The notes under the pieces: generated by a model
Told to the model about the DNA's origin: nothing
Databases searched by the model: none
The model's input: only the letters and a program-made list of their open reading frames with translations
In this document: positions 1-4,968 of the stretch, piece by piece
How the letters are laid out: every line of letters starts with the position of its first letter
How positions within the stretch are numbered: position 1 is the stretch's first letter
Made by a program: the position numbers and the translations under genes
Assembly (NCBI GenBank): GCA_040381475.1
Contig: JBEIHH010000117.1
Span: 1-7,582 of the forward strand
Direction of reading: 5' to 3'
DNA from: JAIBBG01 sp040381475
Lineage (GTDB): Bacteria; Bacteroidota; Bacteroidia; Flavobacteriales_D; Sanyastnellaceae
Length of the DNA stretch: 7,582 bases

Positions 1-37
1 ACTCTTCCACTCTTGGTGCTCGTTGTGGTTATTCGCC

Positions 38-65
38 TATGCGCTTTAACCCGTTAATCCGATTA
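38..65 (+). repeat. 28-bp direct repeat, left copy
   Basis: The 28 bases here, which include TTAACCCGTTAATCCG, recur without mismatch and in the same orientation at 3180-3207. This copy ends 27 bp before the start codon of the T9SS-sorted gene. The bases before it (a CTCGTTGTGGTTA-like stretch) loosely resemble those before the right copy (CCTTTGTGGTTAAA), so the homologous element probably extends about 25 bp further left in diverged form. TTAACCCGTTAA is nearly palindromic. The function is unknown; it may belong to a dispersed intergenic element. Confidence 0.9.
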
Positions 66-92
66 TTTGTTATAATTTAAATATATTACAAT

Positions 93-1742
93 ATGCGAAT
101 TGTTTTTTTTATTGCTCTTTCACTGCTAGCAAACACGTTTGATTCAGATGCGCAAATCAGTGATTCATGGAAGGTTGGATCTGATATGGCTTCGATTGAC
201 AGAGATCGCATATTTGAAGCACCCAACGGTAATCTGATATTGGCCAGGATGGATTACTATTACGGCAACGGAATTGGAATAGATGAAATCCGCTGTTATT
301 CTCCTGAAGGTGTATCGTTGTGGTCTTATAGTGATTCTGATTTTCTCGACAATTCCGCAAGTAATTTTATCGATATTGATTTTGATAGTGAAAGCAATGT
401 TTACGTTGTAGGTTCTAATTTTCCTCAATCCGCTTCTTATCAAAAAAGCGAAGTGATCAAGTTCTCACCTTTAGGCGAGGAGTTGTGGCGAATCGACTTC
501 ACCCAGCAAATAGATTGGGCGGAGGAAGTCTTCGAAATAGAGATTACTTCCGATGATAGAATCTTCTTGTTGGCCACACTTTTCAATGCCAGTGCATCAA
601 CCATCATTACACATTTTGTAGAGATTGATGATGCAGGACAAACTTTGAATATGATACCCGATCTTAATTGGGAACTCGGTTATGCTCAGTTGTTTGATTT
701 CGGCGATGGTTTTCTATATACAGTTGATCAGCAGCGCGCAACAAAACTCAACCTCGATGGCAGCATTGTCTGGCAGGCTGATTTTGATTTTGGTGCAAAT
801 TACATTACGACTTTCGAAGACGAGCGTATTGAGTATTTGGTAGAATACCGCGATGGCTTCTTATATGCTGCAGTCATCCTCAACGAACCGGACTTCACCT
901 TTGAAGATTTCGGATTGGTGAAGGTGGATGCAAGTGGTCAGATTGAAACACACGTTTATGGTATTTTACCTGAATACCAAGAGCTGTGGGGTGTTAATCC
1001 CTTATTTCTTGAAATGGATTCGGGTGGTAACTTCTACATTGTTGGTGATTATTCCAACGGCAATGCAGGACCAACAGTCGATGATATTTTGGATGAAAGG
1101 GGAGGACCAGGTGAACCTTTCTCAGGGATTTTCATTCAAAAAATTGATGCCGGATTTAATCAGCTTTGGTTATCTGAATATCCCTTTTTCCCGACAGATC
1201 CCTACGGTTTTCCGACCGGAACCTTTTTTGCAGATGATAAACTTGCAATAATCTTTCAATACACAACAGCCGGAGGATTCGGCCAAATGATAGAATGCCT
1301 CTCAGAATCAATCGGATCTGTAATCTGGTCGGATCTTGAATCATCCAATGAAGTGAATGAGCAAAGTGAGCCACATGCAAGCATAATTAGTTCTGCTGGC
1401 GCTTTGTACATCTGCGGAAAAGGCATAAACAGCGGCCAAAAAGGAGAAGTGAGTCGCATTTATCTTTATAAGTATGAGTTGTCTCCGGCTGGTATAGAGG
1501 CCGGTCCAATGCAACCGGAGGTAGTGGTTTATCCCAATCCTGCCATTGAATATGTGTCCATCAATCAAAATCATGATTACCAATATGTCGATGTAATCGA
1601 TCAAACTGGTCGCATCTTGTTGCATGAAAGAATGAACTTTGGATTGAACAGACTGAATATTCAGAGTTTGGCGGAAGGGGTTTATACGATGAAGTTAACA
1701 GGAAATGATGTACAGGTGATTCATTTCGTGAAAGCGAAATAG
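93..1742 (+). CDS. Secreted protein with T9SS type A sorting domain
   Basis: A 549-residue exported protein. Residues 1-21 form a signal peptide (MRIVFF, hydrophobic core, SDAQ), giving Sec export to the periplasm. The last 75 residues or so are a T9SS C-terminal sorting domain: VVVYPNPA at 477-484, a central VDVIDQTGRIL strand pair at 499-509, LAEGVYTMKL at 526-535 and a short HFVKAK end, so the protein should cross the outer membrane and be anchored or released. The body has repeated units of the form (Y/F)SPxGxxLW or DGSIVW (about 69-77, 124-132, 221-227, 351-359) alternating with NxYVVG or NFYIVG strands, which suggests a beta-propeller of the SBBP or PQQ-like kind. No catalytic motif is visible and the ligand is unknown. 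The ATG at 93 gives a full signal peptide directly. The gene is probably monocistronic, with a hairpin and a new promoter following. Confidence 0.92.
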   Translation: MRIVFFIALSLLANTFDSDAQISDSWKVGSDMASIDRDRIFEAPNGNLILARMDYYYGNGIGIDEIRCYSPEGVSLWSYSDSDFLDNSASNFIDIDFDSESNVYVVGSNFPQSASYQKSEVIKFSPLGEELWRIDFTQQIDWAEEVFEIEITSDDRIFLLATLFNASASTIITHFVEIDDAGQTLNMIPDLNWELGYAQLFDFGDGFLYTVDQQRATKLNLDGSIVWQADFDFGANYITTFEDERIEYLVEYRDGFLYAAVILNEPDFTFEDFGLVKVDASGQIETHVYGILPEYQELWGVNPLFLEMDSGGNFYIVGDYSNGNAGPTVDDILDERGGPGEPFSGIFIQKIDAGFNQLWLSEYPFFPTDPYGFPTGTFFADDKLAIIFQYTTAGGFGQMIECLSESIGSVIWSDLESSNEVNEQSEPHASIISSAGALYICGKGINSGQKGEVSRIYLYKYELSPAGIEAGPMQPEVVVYPNPAIEYVSINQNHDYQYVDVIDQTGRILLHERMNFGLNRLNIQSLAEGVYTMKLTGNDVQVIHFVKAK

Positions 1743-1770
1743 TGTTGTTGGATGTTCTCATCTGCATAAA

Positions 1771-1800
1771 GGCAGGGTGAGTGAATTGTATCACCTTGCC
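1771..1800 (+). terminator. Hairpin after the T9SS-sorted gene
   Basis: GGCAGGGTGA and TCACCTTGCC form a 10-bp stem (one G-U pair) around a 10-nt loop, 29 bp after the stop codon. It could end transcription of the upstream gene, but no U-run follows directly (the nearest T-run begins about 16 nt later), so it is not a classical intrinsic terminator. It may instead protect the mRNA 3' end. Confidence 0.5.
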
Positions 1801-1819
1801 AGTGCCATGTGATTTGTTT

Positions 1820-1850
1820 TTGGTCATGGTTATCAGTGCCTTTATCTTCG
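1820..1850 (+). promoter_or_regulatory. Bacteroidota-type promoter for the aminotransferase
   Basis: TTG at 1820-1822, a 20-nt spacer and TATCTTCG at 1843-1850 match the Bacteroidota housekeeping consensus (TTG, about 19 nt, TAnnTTTG) with one mismatch. Transcription would start near 1856, leaving a leader of about ten bases before the ATG at 1867. There is no Shine-Dalgarno sequence, which is normal in this phylum. Confidence 0.6.
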
Positions 1851-1866
1851 CACACAACATTAGAGC

Positions 1867-2997
1867 ATGAAGCAAATCCAAATGGTTGACCTGAAGGGTC
1901 AATATCAGAAAATTAAGAGCGATGTTGATGATGCCATCAATAGAGTTATTGAAAGCACTGCTTTTATCAATGGTCCGGAAGTAAAGTCATTTCAGACTGA
2001 GCTTGAAGACTATTTACAGGTAAAGCACGTCGTCCCTTGTGCCAATGGTACCGATGCATTGCAGATGGCTATGATGGCGCTTGATTTGCAGCCCGGTGAT
2101 GAAGTCATAACATCTTCATTCACTTTTGTGGCATCTGCGGAAGTGATTGCATTGCTCAAGTTAAAGCCTGTAGTGGTGGATGTTGATCCTGATACGTTCA
2201 ATGTTGATCCGGAGTCCATAAGAAAAGCCATTACCCTGAAAACAAAGGCCATAGTGCCGGTTCATTTGTTTGGCCAGTGTGCCGACATGGAGCAGATTCT
2301 TGCGATTGCCCACGAGCACAAGCTGCACGTAATTGAAGATACCTGTCAGGCCATTGGCGCTGACTATACATTTTCTGATGGCAGAAAGGCCAAGGCGGGA
2401 ACCATGGGCGACATGGCAGCCATGAGTTTTTTCCCATCCAAAAATTTGGGTTGTTATGGTGATGGAGGTGCCATTTTTACCAACAACGACGAGCTCGCCG
2501 AAAAGCTTCGCATGATTGCCAACCATGGTATGAAGGTGAGGTATTACCACGATTCCATTGGTGTCAATTCTCGCCTCGATTCCATGCAGGCCGCAGTATT
2601 AAGAATCAAGTTGCGCCATCTGGATGAATATAATAATGCGAGAAGAGCAGCAGCCGATTTTTATGACAAGGCATTTGCCGGCGTTGCTCAATTGAAGACG
2701 CCCGTTCGTGCGCCATTTACAACGCATGCTTTTCATCAGTACACCCTGGTTACAGACGGTATTGATCGCAATGCACTGCAGGAGCATTTGTTATCGCATG
2801 GTGTACCCGCCATGATCTACTATCCTGTGCCGCTGCATATGCAAAAGGCCTATATCGATCCACGTTATCAGGAAGGCGATTTCCCGGTTACAGAAGATCT
2901 TTGTCGCCGGGTGATAAGTCTACCGATGCACAGTGAGTTGGATGAAGAACAGTTGCGTTTTATTACCGGGGCAGTTCTGAGGTTTCTGAGGAATTGA
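1867..2997 (+). CDS. DegT/DnrJ/EryC1/StrS family sugar aminotransferase (WbpE-like)
   Basis: A 376-residue PLP enzyme of fold type I, normal length and intact. It moves an amino group, usually from glutamate, onto a keto-sugar nucleotide in the cytosol. Visible features: the substrate and phosphate region CANGTDALQ at 58-66; PGDEVITSSFTFVASAE at 76-92; D158 and Q161 in IEDTCQAIGA (PLP ring contacts); the Schiff-base lysine K192 in SFFPSKNLGCYGDGGAIF; NHGMKVRYYH at 219-228; GVNSRLDSMQAAVLRIKL at 232-249; and the C-terminal YYPVPLH motif at 318-324. From memory, the order and wording of these blocks are closest to WbpE, the UDP-2-acetamido-3-oxo-glucuronate 3-aminotransferase of Pseudomonas O-antigen synthesis, but exact substrate cannot be settled from sequence; QdtB- or FdtB-like activity remains possible. 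No other nucleotide-sugar gene is in view. It has its own promoter candidate at 1820-1850. Confidence 0.96.
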   Translation: MKQIQMVDLKGQYQKIKSDVDDAINRVIESTAFINGPEVKSFQTELEDYLQVKHVVPCANGTDALQMAMMALDLQPGDEVITSSFTFVASAEVIALLKLKPVVVDVDPDTFNVDPESIRKAITLKTKAIVPVHLFGQCADMEQILAIAHEHKLHVIEDTCQAIGADYTFSDGRKAKAGTMGDMAAMSFFPSKNLGCYGDGGAIFTNNDELAEKLRMIANHGMKVRYYHDSIGVNSRLDSMQAAVLRIKLRHLDEYNNARRAAADFYDKAFAGVAQLKTPVRAPFTTHAFHQYTLVTDGIDRNALQEHLLSHGVPAMIYYPVPLHMQKAYIDPRYQEGDFPVTEDLCRRVISLPMHSELDEEQLRFITGAVLRFLRN

Positions 2998-3127
2998 ATG
3001 GCAACGATGGAATGATGTTTTATGAAGGCGCAATAATTTGCATGCATGGGCTATTCAGCTTAGCAGGTGGCTCGTTGTATTGTGAGTTTTGTATTGAAGA
3101 CTGCGTAAGCTTAAAAATGAGCTAAAA

Positions 3128-3169
3128 CCTTTGTGATCCTTCGTGTGAAATCCCTTTGAGACCTTTGTG
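3128..3169 (+). repeat. Cluster of CCTTTGTG-type octamers
   Basis: Four related octamers follow each other: CCTTTGTG (3128), CCTTCGTG (3138), CCTTTGAG (3153) and CCTTTGTG (3162), with the last running into GTTAAA. Start-to-start spacing is 10, 15 and 9 bp, so this is not a strict tandem array. From memory, similar CTTTGTG strings ending in GTGGTTAAA recur in intergenic DNA of many Bacteroidota; I cannot name the family. It sits immediately left of the 28-bp repeat and is probably part of the same element. Confidence 0.6.
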
Positions 3170-3179
3170 GTTAAACGTT

Positions 3180-3207
3180 TATGCGCTTTAACCCGTTAAT
3201 CCGATTA
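3180..3207 (+). repeat. 28-bp direct repeat, right copy
   Basis: Identical over 28 bp to 38-65 and in the same orientation. The two copies bracket the T9SS-sorted gene and the aminotransferase, about 3.1 kb apart. Recombination between them would delete both genes. No transposase or integrase is present, so a mobile-element origin is not shown. Confidence 0.9.
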
Positions 3208-3314
3208 ATAAGTCCGGAAGAAAATGAGAGGCCAGTTTGGACCGGAAAAGAAGAGTCAGGGTTACTGGATTTTCCAGTTGGTCGCATACCTGATAAGTTC
3301 CAGCTACACCCTTC

Positions 3315-3902
3315 TCAGTCCTCATTGTAAATCTTAATCGCCTTCTTTTGCATACCCCTCGCCCACAAGAACCAGGGCACGGAACTAATGGTCAATCCAA
3401 GTGAAATAGCACCGGCTTTAGGATCTACAGCCTCACCACTAGCCGCTGTCGATGTATTGGCAAAAGTGGCCACACTACCTGCAGTCAACAACAGGGAGCC
3501 GAGCACGTTCAAGGTTGCTGCTTCATTGTATTTTTTATACGCCTTGGAATTTGGATGAAGAATTTTCTTCATGTCGGCAGTTTTGATATTCCTTATTCGA
3601 ACTCCCTCATAGGTAGTATTACCAAATGGTTTTTCTATGATAAAATACGAACGCGTGGAATCAATTGAAATATTGCCAGAGCCATTCACAGTCTGGAACA
3701 TTAAGTTCATTTGGGAATACTTTCCGGGTGCTATGAGTGAGCCTTTACCGGCCATCGCCAGGGTATCCTTGATTCGCGTGAATTGTGCGCAAACGTTGAA
3801 GGATATGAATATTGCGGCCAATGACAGAAGAGTTAATTTTTCATTAAAGTGATTTATTGCAATAGTGAAACAAAAGTACAGTGCACGCAAACGTAGAAAC
3901 AA
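3315..3902 (-). CDS. Secreted/membrane protein in RHS immunity position; start frameshifted
   Basis: The frame is open to 3902, but only from a TTG codon, and its first 21 residues look untranslated. The expected start is the ATG at 3842-3844, which overlaps the stop of the upstream RHS relic (TAATG). From there the reading is ATG, five A, then TTAACT; a sixth A would give MKKLTLLSLAAIFISFNVCAQ, a perfect signal peptide, and a 176-residue protein. One base therefore seems to be missing in the A-run (3837-3841), by mutation or sequencing error. The mature part is polar up to about residue 108, then has two hydrophobic segments (about 110-130 and 144-163 in the repaired numbering) and a basic KKAIKIYNED tail. 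I recognise no family. Its place directly after an RHS tip suggests an immunity role, which is inference. If the frameshift is real, the gene is broken or very poorly started. Confidence 0.68.
   Translation of the reverse strand: MFLRLRALYFCFTIAINHFNEKLTLLSLAAIFISFNVCAQFTRIKDTLAMAGKGSLIAPGKYSQMNLMFQTVNGSGNISIDSTRSYFIIEKPFGNTTYEGVRIRNIKTADMKKILHPNSKAYKKYNEAATLNVLGSLLLTAGSVATFANTSTAASGEAVDPKAGAISLGLTISSVPWFLWARGMQKKAIKIYNED
3871..3902 (-). promoter_or_regulatory. Possible promoter for the 3315-3844 gene
   Basis: On the minus strand, TACTTTTG (3878-3871) matches the Bacteroidota -7 consensus TAnnTTTG exactly, with TTG (3902-3900) 21 nt upstream. Transcription would start near 3864, about 20 nt before the ATG at 3844. 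This would exclude the TTG start at 3902 and favour the ATG. The site lies inside the relic's coding frame, so a chance match is possible. Confidence 0.4.
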
Positions 3903-4018
3903 AATTCACAATACCACCCATGACGCTGAGACCCTGGCTGACGGTGGAAACCGTGTTGGCAACTGTTACTGTAGCACCATATTGGCCACACCACGCCATG
4001 GATACAACTGCTAATCCG

Positions 4019-4048
4019 AGACGCCCAACGGGATCCACAAAATTCGCC
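4019..4048 (-). repeat. RHS core repeat copy B1 (DPxGR block)
   Basis: Thirty bases matching 6022-6051 at 28 of 30 positions. They encode the ANFVDP(V/D)GRL end of the RHS core in both copies, where constant core gives way to variable tip. Conservation at nucleotide level while the tips beyond are unrelated is typical of RHS cassette exchange. Confidence 0.85.
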
Positions 4049-4080
4049 CCGAATTGCTCGGGACTCGCATTTCTAAACCT

Positions 4081-4094
4081 CCGCTGCGCAGCGG
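4081..4094. other. 14-bp perfect palindrome at the deletion junction
   Basis: CCGCTGCGCAGCGG is its own reverse complement. It lies in the short unmatched stretch between the two RHS landmarks of the relic, where about 260 bp of core are missing. It may mark a repair or rearrangement junction; no function is implied. Confidence 0.55.
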
Positions 4095-4113
4095 TTAACA
4101 ACTGCTGAGTATT

Positions 4114-4149
4114 TGTAAAAGTAATGATTCGAAGGAATGGATATTGTTT
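4114..4149 (-). repeat. RHS core repeat copy A1 (TISIP block)
   Basis: Thirty-six bases matching 6377-6412 at 31 of 36 positions, encoding TISIPxNxYFYxY. Together with the block at 4019-4048 it shows that the relic derives from an RHS gene related to the neighbouring one. Confidence 0.8.
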
Positions 4150-4200
4150 CTCAGATCTCCTTCAGCGATCGAGATTAAACATCCAAATGCATCAAAAAAA

Positions 4201-4968
4201 TCAATCAATCTTTACCTTTTTACCCAATGTAATTCGTCCTACATTCATATCACTATCATACATAAAAATAAACCTGACCTTACCTCTTTTGCCACAGTGC
4301 ACTGCCAAGCCATGCTGTTCGCCCATTCTGTATTGACGAAGCATAGACAATTCACATTCGTTGAACGTTACCTCAAAACCATGCAATAAGTCCCGCACAC
4401 CCCAAGGTGAAGAGGTGTCTTCTACAACAACCATTTCATCATATTTGCAGAAACAAGATTGTTGACGATCGTGCCAGCCCGAGGAAACCGCTCGCTGACC
4501 ATCCAGATGGCGTTCTCCAAGTGATAAATGATACGGTTTGCCGATTCTTTTTCTTTGAAAACCTTTTGTTGTATCCGCAGAAACCAATGCATTAATCCCT
4601 TCAAATTCTGCAATCAGCAATGCCCTTCCAGACTTATCAAATTCATAAAGCGGGTAGTTCTTTTTACCCGCCTTTGGGACATTCAGTTCATAGGCTCTCG
4701 TTCTTCGGAAATAAAATTCCATATTCGGTTCTTCAGGTAATGAGTCCACGTACATTACTTTATTCAGCTTGCCTTTGACAAAATAATATTCATGTACAAA
4801 TGCGCCACTGCCATCTTCTTTGTCAACCGAACATCTGATAATGTGGCTTTTATCATTTTCATCCTGCCTCACGGTGAAGACAATTCCTCGATGATTGTAC
4901 AGCGTGTCCTGCCCCATTGCGCTCAAAAGGCACAAAAGCATGCTCAAAAAAAGAAATCCTATTTTCAT
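4201..4968 (-). CDS. Secreted protein, candidate immunity partner of the RHS tip
   Basis: A 255-residue protein starting at an ATG that overlaps the stop of the RHS frame as ATGA, so the two are translationally coupled. Residues 1-20 are a signal peptide (MKIGFLFLSMLLCLLSAMGQ); the cysteine at 13 is preceded by leucine, so I read signal peptidase I cleavage after AMG and a soluble periplasmic protein, not a lipoprotein. The body is rich in beta-strand-like stretches; KGKLNKVMYVD, FDKSGRALLIAEFEG and YRMGEQHGLAVHCGKRGKVRFIFMYD faintly resemble MORN-type Y-x-x-G repeats as in YwqK-like proteins, too weakly to assign. The family is not recognised. Its position directly after the tip is where immunity genes of polymorphic toxins sit; a periplasmic location would fit a toxin acting in the cell envelope. 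Both statements are inference. Confidence 0.8.
   Translation of the reverse strand: MKIGFLFLSMLLCLLSAMGQDTLYNHRGIVFTVRQDENDKSHIIRCSVDKEDGSGAFVHEYYFVKGKLNKVMYVDSLPEEPNMEFYFRRTRAYELNVPKAGKKNYPLYEFDKSGRALLIAEFEGINALVSADTTKGFQRKRIGKPYHLSLGERHLDGQRAVSSGWHDRQQSCFCKYDEMVVVEDTSSPWGVRDLLHGFEVTFNECELSMLRQYRMGEQHGLAVHCGKRGKVRFIFMYDSDMNVGRITLGKKVKID

Larger units (their letters stand above)
2998..3314. other. Intergenic region between convergent units
   Basis: The region lies between the aminotransferase stop and the end of the minus-strand array. No coding frame looks real here. It holds a CCTTTGTG repeat cluster (3128-3169) followed by the right copy of the 28-bp repeat (3180-3207), and a short perfect hairpin at 3264-3278 (ACTGGA, TTT, TCCAGT). 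The hairpin has no T-run on either strand, so I do not call it a terminator. Confidence 0.7.
3844..4150 (-). pseudogene. Collapsed RHS 3'-end relic
   Basis: Two pieces of RHS sequence remain in different frames. First, codons from 4150 read ETISIPSNHYFYKYS, matching TISIPANGYFYTY of the RHS fragment at 4965-6431. Second, another frame (open from a TTG at 4101) reads ANFVDPVGRL, matching ANFVDPDGRL there, followed by a tip of about 58 largely hydrophobic residues ending at 3844. In the other copy these landmarks are separated by about 325 bp; here only about 65 bp lie between, so roughly 260 bp of the core are gone, including the YYDPIIGRW block. The conserved proline five residues before the DP of the core motif is glycine here. 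It has no credible start. Its stop overlaps the next gene as TAATG. Confidence 0.75.

Noticed and set aside
1561..1902. Minus-strand open frame of about 113 codons opposite the T9SS sorting domain
   Set aside because: The plus strand here encodes the YPNP sorting domain, the hairpin and the aminotransferase start, which explain the sequence fully.
3128..3169. Short CRISPR-like array
   Set aside because: Units are only 8 bp, imperfect and unevenly spaced by 9-15 bp; no spacers of CRISPR length and no cas gene.
38..3207. Composite transposon or insertion sequence between the 28-bp repeats
   Set aside because: No transposase or integrase is encoded, the repeats are direct and lack inverted ends, and both enclosed genes are ordinary chromosomal types.
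3264..3278. Short hairpin as a terminator of the minus-strand array
   Set aside because: It has only a 6-bp stem with a 3-nt loop and no T-run after it on the minus strand.
4930..4968. Lipobox at Cys13 of the secreted 255-residue protein
   Set aside because: The residue before the cysteine is leucine, not Gly, Ala or Ser, and the hydrophobic core continues past it.
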